Below are positions 50,418 through 57,714 of a stretch of DNA of 58,060 bases, piece after piece. Within the stretch, counting starts at the first letter, position 1, and the number at the start of each line of letters is the position of its first letter. Position numbers and translations under genes: made by a program. The notes below the pieces were generated by a model. It ran no database searches. It was given only the letters and a program-made list of their open reading frames with translations, and had not been told where the DNA came from. This DNA comes from Pseudoselenomonas ruminantium (GTDB lineage Bacteria > Bacillota > Negativicutes > Selenomonadales > Selenomonadaceae), in the NCBI RefSeq assembly GCF_900142515.1, contig NZ_FRBC01000023.1, forward strand, positions 1-58,060, written 5' to 3'.

Positions 50418-50963
50418 TCAAAGCAGCTTTTCAATCTCGCCTGCCATGTCCGCAGGCGTGCAGGTGGGTTCGAAGCGGGCCACTACGTTGCCTTCTCTGT
50501 CCACCAGGAACTTGGTGAAGTTCCACTTGATGGAATCCCCTTCCAGGTACTCAGGGAAATTCTGCTGGAGGGCTTCCGTCAGCTTGGCGGCAATGGGGTG
50601 AGCCTCATCAAAGCCTTTGAAGCCCTGCTGTTCAACCAGATATTTGAACAGCGGCTGGGCAGTCTCCCCACGCACGTCCCCCTTCTCGAAGATCTGGAAG
50701 GTCACGCCATAGTTCAAGCGGCAGAATTCCTGTACTTCGCTGTTGCTGCCCGGTTCCTGTCCGGCAAACTGATTGCAGGGGAACCCCAGGATTTCCAGGC
50801 CCTGACCCTTGTACTTCATATAGAGGTCCTGCAATTCCTTGAACTGTGGCGTGAAACCGCACTTGGAAGCGGTGTTGACGATAACCAGCACCTTGCCCTT
50901 GTAGTCCGCCAGAGATTTTTCCACGCCTTTATTGGTCTTTACCACAAAATCATAAATTCCCAT
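50418..50963 (-). CDS. glutathione peroxidase family peroxidase
   Basis: The 181-residue protein shows [12 protein letters not shown] with the peroxidatic Cys35, [13 protein letters not shown] carrying the Gln and a second Cys, and [20 protein letters not shown] with the Trp-Asn pair. It reduces hydroperoxides, in bacteria like this probably with thioredoxin or glutaredoxin, which are encoded beside it. Last gene of the redox operon. A truncated relative lies at 45429. Confidence 0.93.
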   Translation of the reverse strand: MGIYDFVVKTNKGVEKSLADYKGKVLVIVNTASKCGFTPQFKELQDLYMKYKGQGLEILGFPCNQFAGQEPGSNSEVQEFCRLNYGVTFQIFEKGDVRGETAQPLFKYLVEQQGFKGFDEAHPIAAKLTEALQQNFPEYLEGDSIKWNFTKFLVDREGNVVARFEPTCTPADMAGEIEKLL

Positions 50964-51000
50964 CGTTATTTCTCCTTACTTACATCTACCGTTCTATTTA

Positions 51001-51231
51001 TCAAAGGCCTAGCAGAGCATCCAGCTTGGCCTTGTCAAAGCTCAGCACATAATCCTTGTCATTGGCCGTGGTGATGGGAACCATCGTATCCCCCGTCAGC
51101 GCATAGCAGGCATCACGGTCATCATCATTTTCCTCGATATTATGTTCTTCAAATTCCACATTCTTGCTCTTCAGGTATTTCTTTACCTTGTCACACCAGG
51201 GACAATCATTGATTGAATATACTTTTACCAT
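51001..51231 (-). CDS. glutaredoxin-like protein (NrdH/Grx family)
   Basis: The 76-residue protein starts VKVYSINDCPWCDKVKKYL with the active-site CPWC (Cys10, Cys13) and has VPITTANDKDYVLSFDKAKL at the end. It is a dithiol carrier, expected to be reduced by the thioredoxin reductase whose gene overlaps its start by 7 bases, and to serve the glutathione peroxidase. Confidence 0.9.
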   Translation of the reverse strand: MVKVYSINDCPWCDKVKKYLKSKNVEFEEHNIEENDDDRDACYALTGDTMVPITTANDKDYVLSFDKAKLDALLGL

Positions 51232-52172
51232 GTTGGATTACCCTCCTTCAATTTCACTAGATAATTCTCAGCCAGCAGGGCTGCTGCCGTACCATCAGCA
51301 GCGGCAGTGGTCAGCTGGCGTATTTCCTTCTCCCGCACATCACCGGCGGCAAATACGCCGGGAATGGCTGTACGGCAATCCTCACCTGCTTCGATGCGGC
51401 CGCTGGGAGTCAGCGGCAATTCATCCTTATAGAGCTCCGTATTGGGCACCACACCGATATTGACGAAGATGCCATCCACTGGCAGGCTGCGTGTCTCGCC
51501 CGAGGCCTTGTCCAACACCTCGATGCTTTCGAGACGTCCGTCACCCTGCAGACTCTTGATTTCCGTCTGCAGGAAGATTTCCGCCTTGGGATTTTCCTGC
51601 AGGCGATTTTGGGAGACCTCGTCAGCCCGAAAATCCGATCGGTGTATCAGATAGAGCTTGCTGGCATACTTGGTGAGGAAATTGGCAGCATCCACAGCCG
51701 CATTGCCGCCGCCCATGACGGCGATGACCTTGTCCTGATACATATGCCCGTCACAGAGCTCGCAGTAATGCACGCCCTTGCCTGCATACTTTGCCTCCTC
51801 CGGCAGAGGCAGCTTGCGGCGGTTCATGCCGGAGGCGATGATGATGACATCGGCCTCATAGACATGTTCCTCCGTCTCCACCAGCTTGGGCTGGCCTTTA
51901 AGACTTACTTTCACGATGGAATCAAACTCATCAATTACCGCCCCAAAGCTTTCCGCCTGCTGCTGGAGCGTACTGATAAGCTCCTTGCCGGAAACCTTGG
52001 CAAAACCGGGATAATTCTCAATGCCTGTGGCGTTGGCAATCTGGCCACCGATGATGCCGTTTTCCAGCACCAGCACGTCCAGATTCATGCGCCCTGCATA
52101 AAGGGCCGCTGTCAGCCCCGCCATGCCTGCACCGATAATGATGATATCCTTGTGGATACGCTTTTTCTCCAT
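51225..52172 (-). CDS. trxB: thioredoxin reductase
   Basis: The 315-residue flavoprotein has the FAD motif IIIGAGMAGLTAALYAGRM, GGQIANATGIENYPGF, the redox pair CELCDG (Cys137, Cys140), the NADPH motif AVMGGGNAAVDAANFL and the final FAAGDVREKEIRQLTTAAADG. CELC replaces the common CATC or CAVC. It transfers electrons from NADPH to thioredoxin or, given the gene order, to the adjacent glutaredoxin. Confidence 0.93.
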   Translation of the reverse strand: MEKKRIHKDIIIIGAGMAGLTAALYAGRMNLDVLVLENGIIGGQIANATGIENYPGFAKVSGKELISTLQQQAESFGAVIDEFDSIVKVSLKGQPKLVETEEHVYEADVIIIASGMNRRKLPLPEEAKYAGKGVHYCELCDGHMYQDKVIAVMGGGNAAVDAANFLTKYASKLYLIHRSDFRADEVSQNRLQENPKAEIFLQTEIKSLQGDGRLESIEVLDKASGETRSLPVDGIFVNIGVVPNTELYKDELPLTPSGRIEAGEDCRTAIPGVFAAGDVREKEIRQLTTAAADGTAAALLAENYLVKLKEGNPTW

Positions 52173-52213
52173 GCCATCAGCTCCTTCTCTTTGAAAAACA
52201 GGGAACAGATTAT

Positions 52214-52756
52214 TTATTCGGCTTCCTTGAAAGCACTCTTGGGCTGACCGCAGAGGGGGCAGACGTAATCGTCCGGCTCATCGCTTATATCCCCTTCGTG
52301 CTCAAAACCACAGACCGGGCAGATGTAAACCTTGCCCGCAGGCGCTTTCTTCTCCGGCTGATATTTTTCCAGAATTTTGCCGATGACCACGCCATGATGG
52401 CCTTCCTGTTTGGCAAAAATTTCCATCTCATCAGCAGCCTCGGCAAAACCTGCGGCCCTTACTTTATCGGCCATGGCCCTGACCTGTGCTTCACCGTTGA
52501 TTTCCGCCTTCTGCACAGTACGCAGGAGGTTCCAGAAATCCTGCGGATACTTGCCGTTGAGCACGGCGTAGAATCCGGCATGAACCGCTTCCTGATTGGC
52601 GGACTCGATGAGCTCCGTGGCTATATCCTCATAGCCCTGCTCCTTGGCGAGGCGAGCCAGAGCGTAATACATCATGGTGCCATTGGCCTCAGCCTGCATG
52701 ATGGCCTTAACCATGTTCTCCAGTTCCGTCCCCTTCGTCAGTCCGTAAATGCTCAT
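52214..52756 (-). CDS. rubrerythrin family protein
   Basis: The 180-residue protein has a ferritin-like four-helix diiron domain ([58 protein letters not shown]) and a C-terminal rubredoxin domain ([12 protein letters not shown] ... [13 protein letters not shown]). It is a peroxide reductase of anaerobes. AGGAGGAGG lies 7 bases before the ATG at 52756; the upstream start at 52789 has no site. Confidence 0.93.
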   Translation of the reverse strand: MSIYGLTKGTELENMVKAIMQAEANGTMMYYALARLAKEQGYEDIATELIESANQEAVHAGFYAVLNGKYPQDFWNLLRTVQKAEINGEAQVRAMADKVRAAGFAEAADEMEIFAKQEGHHGVVIGKILEKYQPEKKAPAGKVYICPVCGFEHEGDISDEPDDYVCPLCGQPKSAFKEAE

Positions 52757-52796
52757 AAAGTTTTCCTCCTCCTGAAATACAATGCACAAATCTTTA

Positions 52797-53129
52797 TCAC
52801 ATGGGATATTCGAAAGTGGAACCTACACCAAAGTGAATGATGTATTCCTCAGCACCTTCAACGGGAATCCAAAAGCCATAAGCCCGGCCAAACGGCCCTT
52901 CATAAGCTTTGTAAGCAGCTTCCTTGGCATCTGCTGCCTGATTGCAAAGACAGCCCTTATGCTGTTCGGGCTTTCCGATGCTAGAACATTTCATCTGGTC
53001 ATTGAGACCCAGAGAAGCGGCCTTCTTGTTCACCGCATGGATCTGACGGTCTTTGGTAATCAGCATGATGGGCTCGGGGAACTTGTCCCACATCATATGA
53101 AAGGCTTTGATGATTTCCTGCTTGTCCAT
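52797..53129 (-). CDS. PAS-like domain protein
   Basis: The 110-residue protein ([36 protein letters not shown], then [18 protein letters not shown], and [24 protein letters not shown]) fits a stand-alone PAS fold with four cysteines in its middle. It may sense redox state or bind a cofactor; no output domain is present. Its AGGAGAGCT site is 9 bases from the ATG. First gene of the peroxide-defence operon. Confidence 0.75.
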   Translation of the reverse strand: MDKQEIIKAFHMMWDKFPEPIMLITKDRQIHAVNKKAASLGLNDQMKCSSIGKPEQHKGCLCNQAADAKEAAYKAYEGPFGRAYGFWIPVEGAEEYIIHFGVGSTFEYPM

Positions 53130-53209
53130 GTTTTCAGCTCTCCTTTTGGTCAATTCTACACAACACTTTTGAAATCCTTCATTGCATCTTACATGCTCTA
53201 TTATACAGC

Positions 53210-53237
53210 AAAATTCCATTTTGTCAAATGGAATTTT
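53210..53237. promoter_or_regulatory. OhrR/MarR-type operator
   Basis: AAAATTCCATTT and AAATGGAATTTT form a perfect 12-bp inverted repeat with a 4-base centre TGTC. It sits in the intergenic region between the divergent redox operon and the OhrR-type gene. Confidence 0.75.
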
Positions 53238-53249
53238 TAAAAATCTCAT

Positions 53250-53278
53250 TTGATTTAATATCATTAGGATGGTAGAAT
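53250..53278 (+). promoter_or_regulatory. putative promoter of the OhrR-type gene
   Basis: TTGATT (53250-53255) and TAGAAT (53273-53278) with a 17-base spacer, just beside the palindromic operator. Confidence 0.6.
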
Positions 53279-53318
53279 AGATATAGAAAGATTTACCCGT
53301 AACAAAGAGGAGCAAGAA

Positions 53319-53774
53319 ATGAGTGACAAACAGACCTTTGACCCGCTGCTGCTGGATAATCAGCTATGCTTTCCCCTATATGCCTGTGCCAGGAAAATAG
53401 TGGCGGCCTATAATCCTTTGCTGAAAGAGATTGGCCTTACCTATGCCCAATACATCACCATGATGGTACTATGGGAAGATAAGAAAGTTACCATGCGTGA
53501 CCTTGGGAAACGTCTCTATCTGGATTCCGGGACGCTGACCCCTGTACTGAAGAAACTGGAAGCCATGGGCTATCTGGAAAGATACCGCAATCCGGAAGAT
53601 GAACGTATCCTGGTGGTATCCATCACGGATAAAGGAATGGCCCTCCGGAAGGAAGCAGAGCAAGTCCCCTATCAGATGGGATGCCTTGTCAATCAAAAAG
53701 GTGAACTGTTCTCCCCGGAAGAGGTTGGCAAACTGAAGGATCAGCTTTACCAGATTATCCATACATTAGAGTAA
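53319..53774 (+). CDS. OhrR-type MarR family regulator
   Basis: The 151-residue protein has DNQLCFPLYACARKI at the N-terminus with Cys17, matching the peroxide-sensing Cys of OhrR, and Cys23. The winged helix follows: EIGLTYAQYITMMVLWEDKKVTMRDLGKRLYLDSGTLTPVLKKLEAMGYLERYRNPEDERILVVSITDKG. It probably releases the 53210 palindrome upon oxidation and so induces the divergent PAS/rubrerythrin/thioredoxin reductase/glutaredoxin/peroxidase operon. Confidence 0.9.
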   Translation: MSDKQTFDPLLLDNQLCFPLYACARKIVAAYNPLLKEIGLTYAQYITMMVLWEDKKVTMRDLGKRLYLDSGTLTPVLKKLEAMGYLERYRNPEDERILVVSITDKGMALRKEAEQVPYQMGCLVNQKGELFSPEEVGKLKDQLYQIIHTLE

Positions 53775-53790
53775 CCATATGCAAACAAGA

Positions 53791-54345
53791 GGCTGTTGCA
53801 CATGATATGCTCCCCCTATGAGAGACAGTAAAAAATAAAACTGTCATCATAGGGGGAGTTTTCTATGCCAAATCGACAGAAGATATCCGTAGAAGAAAAA
53901 GTAGAATATGTAAGAGCTTATCTTCGAGGAGAAATTACTCAGGGCTGTATCAGCAAAGCAGTAGGAGTTAGCCTAGCTTCCGTACAAATGTGGATTAAGC
54001 GCTACGAGGCAGAAGGTGCTGATGGATTTTATACCCATAAAGGTAACAGAAGTTATGCACCCAAAACAAAGACGATGGCTGTTCTCGATTACTTGAATGG
54101 CAAGGCAAGCCAGCTTGATATTTGCCGAAAATACAAAATTCGTTCCAAGTATCAGCTCCAATCATGGATAAAAGTGTATAATGCTCATGGAGACTTTAAC
54201 TCCAGAAAACATTCAGGAGGCGGAAGCTACATGAGCAAAGCACGCAGCACCACACAGGAAGAACGTCTGCAATTGACCTTTACAAGCGTGATCTTATGTG
54301 TTCGATTGAAGCATACATTCATTATTACAACCACAAATATTCCAT
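53791..54345 (+). mobile_element. IS3-family (IS150-like) element, internally deleted
   Basis: The left end starts near GAGGCTGTTGCACATGA (about 53790) with a terminal hairpin CTCCCCCTATGA / TCATAGGGGGAG (53810-53858). OrfA follows. After OrfA residue about 133 the sequence jumps to the last 20 or so codons of OrfB (DLYKRDLMCSIEAYIHYYNH) and then into an EamA transporter gene, with no right inverted repeat. Most of OrfB and the right end are lost. Confidence 0.7.
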
Positions 54346-54356
54346 CTTTGCCCTAA
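53865..54356 (+). pseudogene. IS3-family transposase OrfA, 3' part lost
   Basis: The first 133 residues (KISVEEKVEYVRAYLRGEIT, SKAVGVSLASVQMWIKRYE, DICRKYKIRSKYQLQSWIK, NAHGDFNSRKHSGGG) are the helix-turn-helix OrfA of IS150-like elements. After QEERLQ the frame leaves OrfA and runs through the OrfB remnant out of frame, giving an artefactual tail. The complete OrfA would be about 40 residues longer. Confidence 0.8.
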
Positions 54357-54730
54357 CTTTTTACAGCGTGCTGATTGCCTTTATCGCACTCAGCCCCTAC
54401 GGGTCTTGGTGGCTTGCCTCTGAGGCAGATTTTACAGCTCTTGCCCAGCCGGAAATCTGGGGCTCCGTGCTCTATGTGGGCATGATTTCCACCACCGCAG
54501 GGTTCGTCCTTTGGAGCAAAGGGCTGACTTACATGGATGCCTCCATAGGCGGCCTCTTCATGTTTTTCCAACCCGTGGTGGGAACTTTGCTGGGATATTT
54601 CCTGCTGGAGGCCATCACCAGCTACTTTGCGCCTGGCTTTGCCCTCATCGCCATCGGCGTGCTGCTTGCCATGCGTGGAGGCAATACCACAGCCGCGGAA
54701 AAGCTGGCCAAAAGCAGAACCTGCGAATAG
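54296..54730 (+). pseudogene. EamA family transporter, C-terminal part fused to IS remnant
   Basis: The first 17 residues (MCSIEAYIHYYNHKYSI) are the end of an IS3 OrfB. From about 54344 on the sequence is the last 125 residues of an EamA/RhaT drug/metabolite transporter: LYVGMISTTAGFVLWSKGLTYM, ASIGGLFMFFQPVVGTLLGYF and APGFALIAIGVLLAMRGG. A full EamA protein has about 300 residues and ten helices, so only about four helices remain. Insertion followed by deletion explains the chimera. Confidence 0.8.
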
Positions 54731-54738
54731 AAAACACT

Positions 54739-54788
54739 AAGCCGCCGCAGCATGCAACGTCATTACGCTGTATGCTGCGGCGGCTTTT
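54739..54788 (+). terminator. intrinsic terminator
   Basis: AAGCCGCCGCAGCAT and ATGCTGCGGCGGCTT are perfectly complementary (15 bp) and followed by TTG. Terminator of the former EamA gene. Confidence 0.88.
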
Positions 54789-54799
54789 GTCTGATATTG

Positions 54800-54990
54800 A
54801 GTCTTATCTCTCTCGTTAGGCTAGGCCGGATTGGCCTTGCGTACTCCGTAGAACTTTTGCAGATAAAGGAATGCCTCCCGTACTCAGGCGGCATGTCCAC
54901 ATGGGCGATGAAATTCTTGCCTTTAGGGCCATAGCCATCGGGAGTATCCTGCAGCCATTTCTTCTCGCCCCATGAAGCTTCATCCCCCTT
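54800..54990 (-). pseudogene. coding remnant of unknown family
   Basis: Directly after the esterase stop the minus strand stays open and reads GDEASWGEKKWLQDTPDGYG then PKGKNFIAHVDMPPEYG, protein-like in composition, before drifting into RHSFICKSSTEYARPIRP. There is no start codon with a ribosome-binding site. It looks like a piece of a lost gene; the family was not recognised. Confidence 0.35.
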
Positions 54991-54994
54991 AGCA

Positions 54995-55615
54995 CTATTT
55001 CAACAGCCAGGCAAAGGCCCTGGCTGTCCTAAGCTCCGGCTCCTGGAAGTGACCGCCCTTATTCCACTCCAGCGTACAGTTAGTGCCATCTTCCTTCAGC
55101 CATTCATACCCATCCCTGATACAGTCTCCAACTTTGGCCATGACAGCATTCCTGGTCTTTTCTTCCTTATCCCCCAGGCTCATATATATGTTGGAGCATT
55201 GGACGGCCTGACTCTTCATATAACCAACAAATCCCGGAAACCAAATAGAGGGGGATGCCGCAGCAATGCCTGCAAATCTATCGGTCTGGTATGCCGCCCA
55301 AAGAGAAAACAAAGCTGCCAGGGAATAGCCGCCAAGATAATAGGCCTTGTCCTCCTCCTGACACAACTTCAATATCCCGGTCAGTGTTTTCCCCGCACCG
55401 TTGCCGAAATCGTCATTTCCAAACACGGCAGGAGCCTGCCAAGGAGATAAATCACAATTCCATTCATCCACCTTGACCGCCCAAAAGTGGAAGTCTTTGT
55501 TTGTCCGCCTTTGGATTTCGTCCACTTCTGCCTCAATCCCTGGCAAATCATGGTCGCCAACTGGCTGGACCAGAACGATGTCAGACTTCGGATTGCCATA
55601 TTCATGTATTTCCAT
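54995..55615 (-). CDS. alpha/beta hydrolase (esterase-like), intact paralogue
   Basis: The 206-residue protein has the hydrolase features YYLGGYSLAALFSLWAAYQ (nucleophile elbow GYSLA), AAASPSIWFPGFVGYM, LGDKEEKT and the C-terminal GGHFQEPELRTARAFAWLL with the probable catalytic His. It is the intact counterpart of the interrupted gene at 19536-20192. It lies 9 bases after the LUD gene on the same strand. Substrate unknown. Confidence 0.85.
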   Translation of the reverse strand: MEIHEYGNPKSDIVLVQPVGDHDLPGIEAEVDEIQRRTNKDFHFWAVKVDEWNCDLSPWQAPAVFGNDDFGNGAGKTLTGILKLCQEEDKAYYLGGYSLAALFSLWAAYQTDRFAGIAAASPSIWFPGFVGYMKSQAVQCSNIYMSLGDKEEKTRNAVMAKVGDCIRDGYEWLKEDGTNCTLEWNKGGHFQEPELRTARAFAWLLK

Positions 55616-55624
55616 AATAACTCC

Positions 55625-56233
55625 TTAAAACCCTAAATCCTCGTCAATCAGCACCACTTCCATATCCATATGATTCATCTTCCGCCAGTATATGACCTGG
55701 GCATTGCAGATACGATTTGGGCTGCTGCAAGCGTAGCAGTGGTCTTCATGGACGGCACATGGTATCTTGTAGTGATGACGGGCAGCATTTTTCGGTGCAG
55801 CGACATTCCTTGCCCGATAGGCAGCTTCTTCAAGGGTGGGAGCAATCTTGTTCCTGCCAACAACAAAATATACCTTACGATGGCCATACAATGACCCAGC
55901 AACACGATTCCCCGTCCCATCAATGTTCACCATCTCACCGGTTTCAGCAATACCATTTACCGAGGTCAGGAAAACTTCCGTGGTCAGGCAAATCCTGGCT
56001 GTATCGTAAAAGCCTTTGCCCTCTTGGGGATGTTTTGGGTCATAAACCTCATTATGACCAGAAAGCCGTTCGTAGAGTCCTAATGCCAGCATCGTTTCCG
56101 AATCGCCAAATCCCACCGTGAAACCATCAATCTTGCTGTCAAGGTAGGCTGCAGCCTCTTCACCAGTTTTGAAACAAGTAACCTCATATCCCCTCTTACG
56201 CAAAGCCTCAGCCGTTTTCTCTAAATGTGCCAT
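55625..56233 (-). CDS. LUD domain protein (lactate utilization LutC-like)
   Basis: The 202-residue protein (MAHLEKTAEALRKRGYEVTC, FTVGFGDSETMLALGLYERL, EVFLTSVNGIAETGEMVNIDGTGNRVAGSLYGHRKVYFVVGRNKI) is a LUD-superfamily member, where GETGE/VNID-G-GNR is the core motif. It is the short single-domain type found in anaerobes as 'lactate utilization protein'. A C-terminal Cys-x2-Cys cluster (HCYACSSPNRICN) is present. GGAGGGG supports the ATG at 56233; the upstream start at 56326 has no site. Confidence 0.85.
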   Translation of the reverse strand: MAHLEKTAEALRKRGYEVTCFKTGEEAAAYLDSKIDGFTVGFGDSETMLALGLYERLSGHNEVYDPKHPQEGKGFYDTARICLTTEVFLTSVNGIAETGEMVNIDGTGNRVAGSLYGHRKVYFVVGRNKIAPTLEEAAYRARNVAAPKNAARHHYKIPCAVHEDHCYACSSPNRICNAQVIYWRKMNHMDMEVVLIDEDLGF

Positions 56234-56256
56234 TGGTTCCCCTCCAACAAATTGAC

Positions 56257-57045
56257 CTAGAATTTTGTGGCGAAAACACCAAATAGCGGCGTTTCCCCAT
56301 ACAGCAACCGTTCCTTTTCGTCCCAAAGTCTTTCCGTCAGGTCAAAATCTGCGTGTACTTCACCAAAGCCCATACTCCGAAGCAGTTCCACATCCCAGTA
56401 AGGACGCTTCGTTCCACTCAGAGGCAGCTGCAATGGGTCGAGGGGCTCCGTAACCTCATCAGCAGTTTCCAGAGCATCATCATACTGCCGCAAACATTCC
56501 CGCCGCCGCTCCTCTGACCGCCTGGCCATTTCCTCATCATACAAGGGCATATTCCAGTTGGCGTCAAACAACAATAAGCGTCCCCCTTTCCGCAGCAAGC
56601 GTCGGCATTCTTCATAGACCTGCCAAGGGTTGGACAAGGTCCAGGTAACATTGCGGCTCACGATGGCATCAAAGGAGCCTGCGGCAAGATCCAGCTGGTT
56701 GATATCCATTTGCTGCAGGTCTACACTTACCCCGGTCATTTCAATCGACTGCCGTGCCTGGGCCAGCATACCATCGGCACAATCCACGGCCATCACATCC
56801 AGCCCCATCTTGGCCAGGATGATAGAAAAAAAGGCTGGGCCACAGCCCAAATCCAGCACCCTATGTGTATCAACGGGCATCTTTTCTCTAAATAGCTTCT
56901 GCCATGCCTCCACACGGAAACTTGCCAGTTCATCCTGTATGATATTGCCATAATTCTCCGCGTCCTGCGACCAATAGCGCGCCATACTTTCAATGTCCAA
57001 TTTCTTTCCCTCCGTGTAACCAGCCGGATCAGCTGATAGTATCAT
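56257..57045 (-). CDS. class I SAM-dependent methyltransferase
   Basis: The protein of 262 residues carries the SAM-binding motif HRVLDLGCGPAFFSIILAKMG, then VMAVDCADGMLAQAR, DLQQMDINQLDLAAGSFDAIVSRNVTWTL and LRKGGRLLLFDANW. The substrate is unknown. AAGGGA is 9 bases from the ATG at 57045, while the ATG at 57066 overlaps the crcB stop and has no site. Probably co-transcribed with crcB and the LUD gene. Confidence 0.85.
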   Translation of the reverse strand: MILSADPAGYTEGKKLDIESMARYWSQDAENYGNIIQDELASFRVEAWQKLFREKMPVDTHRVLDLGCGPAFFSIILAKMGLDVMAVDCADGMLAQARQSIEMTGVSVDLQQMDINQLDLAAGSFDAIVSRNVTWTLSNPWQVYEECRRLLRKGGRLLLFDANWNMPLYDEEMARRSEERRRECLRQYDDALETADEVTEPLDPLQLPLSGTKRPYWDVELLRSMGFGEVHADFDLTERLWDEKERLLYGETPLFGVFATKF

Positions 57046-57062
57046 TGTCTCTTTTCCCTTGA

Positions 57063-57458
57063 TCATAGTGAGTCGATAAGTGCTGAGGACACATAGAAAC
57101 CGATGAACGAAGCGCCCAGACCGAATAGGATATTAGCTCCCATATTGGCAAAGGCAGGGAATAAACTGCCACCACGAAGCAGGGTCAAGGTTTCCATACT
57201 AAAAGAAGAAAACGTCGTGAACCCGCCTAAGAAACCAACCGTCAGCAAAAGGCGAAGAGAGTCGGGCAGCATGTTGGCAGATTTTGCCAAAGGAAGCAGG
57301 AAGCCGAGTACAAATGCCATCAGAAAACTGCCGAGAGTATTGACAAATAAAGTGCCCCACGGAAATATAACGCCAAATCTGGCACCAATCGTCAAAGTAG
57401 CAAGATAACGGCAAACTGCACCCAAGCCGCCACCAACGAACACATAGAATAATTGCAT
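57063..57458 (-). CDS. crcB: CrcB/FluC fluoride channel
   Basis: The 131-residue protein has four transmembrane helices and the FluC motifs VGGGLGAVCRYLAT, WGTLFVNTLGSFLMAFVLG and GFLGGFTTFSSFSMET with the conserved Asn and the phenylalanine track. It exports fluoride as a dual-topology dimer. GGAGG is 5 bases from the ATG at 57458. No sequence matching the fluoride riboswitch was found upstream. Its promoter (57526-57554) abuts the terminator of sRNA copy 2. Confidence 0.9.
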   Translation of the reverse strand: MQLFYVFVGGGLGAVCRYLATLTIGARFGVIFPWGTLFVNTLGSFLMAFVLGFLLPLAKSANMLPDSLRLLLTVGFLGGFTTFSSFSMETLTLLRGGSLFPAFANMGANILFGLGASFIGFYVSSALIDSL

Positions 57459-57525
57459 AAGGGCCTCCATTACACCAGCACCACCATATCCGTGATATTC
57501 TGGTGCCTGTTTATCCTTGAGTCTA

Positions 57526-57554
57526 ATTATACCATATTGTCCCGGACATACCAA
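57526..57554 (-). promoter_or_regulatory. putative crcB promoter
   Basis: TTGGTA (57554-57549) and TATAAT (57531-57526) with a 17-base spacer on the minus strand. The leader holds CACCAG...CTGGTG inverted repeats near 57473-57507. Confidence 0.5.
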
Positions 57555-57627
57555 AAAGCGGCCGCATGAGCAGTACGGCCGCCTTTTGGCTGTGTATTAT
57601 ATTTTAGGAGAGCTTTAACGAAAGCCT
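57553..57627 (-). ncRNA. candidate small regulatory RNA, copy 2
   Basis: The same unit as at 28250-28321: a promoter (57634-57662), a 5' hairpin (GCTTT/AAAGC around CGTT), the unchanged CTCTCCTAAAATATAATACA stretch, and a terminator hairpin (arms 57558-57564 and 57576-57582, loop with CTGCTCA) followed by TTTTT. The first hairpin is one base pair longer than in copy 1. There is no ORF. The transcribed part is conserved far better than the promoter spacer, which argues for selection on the RNA. Confidence 0.6.
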
Positions 57628-57633
57628 ATAGAT

Positions 57634-57665
57634 AATATAGCACTATTGAGAATGAAAGTCAATAG
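57634..57665 (-). promoter_or_regulatory. promoter of sRNA copy 2 with its own palindrome
   Basis: TTGACT (57662-57657) and TATATT (57639-57634) with a 17-base spacer. CTATTGA-N9-TCAATAG at 57643-57665 covers the -35 and differs from the TTATCAT-AA-ATGATAA of copy 1. Confidence 0.55.
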
Positions 57666-57714
57666 ATAATTGAAAATTATTTTTGATTCCATATCCTATG
57701 CTCCGAAACAGAAC

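Noticed and set aside
57459-57525. Possible fluoride riboswitch before crcB
   Set aside because: The leader has CACCAG/CTGGTG inverted repeats but none of the conserved bases of the known fluoride aptamer, and the spacing is wrong.
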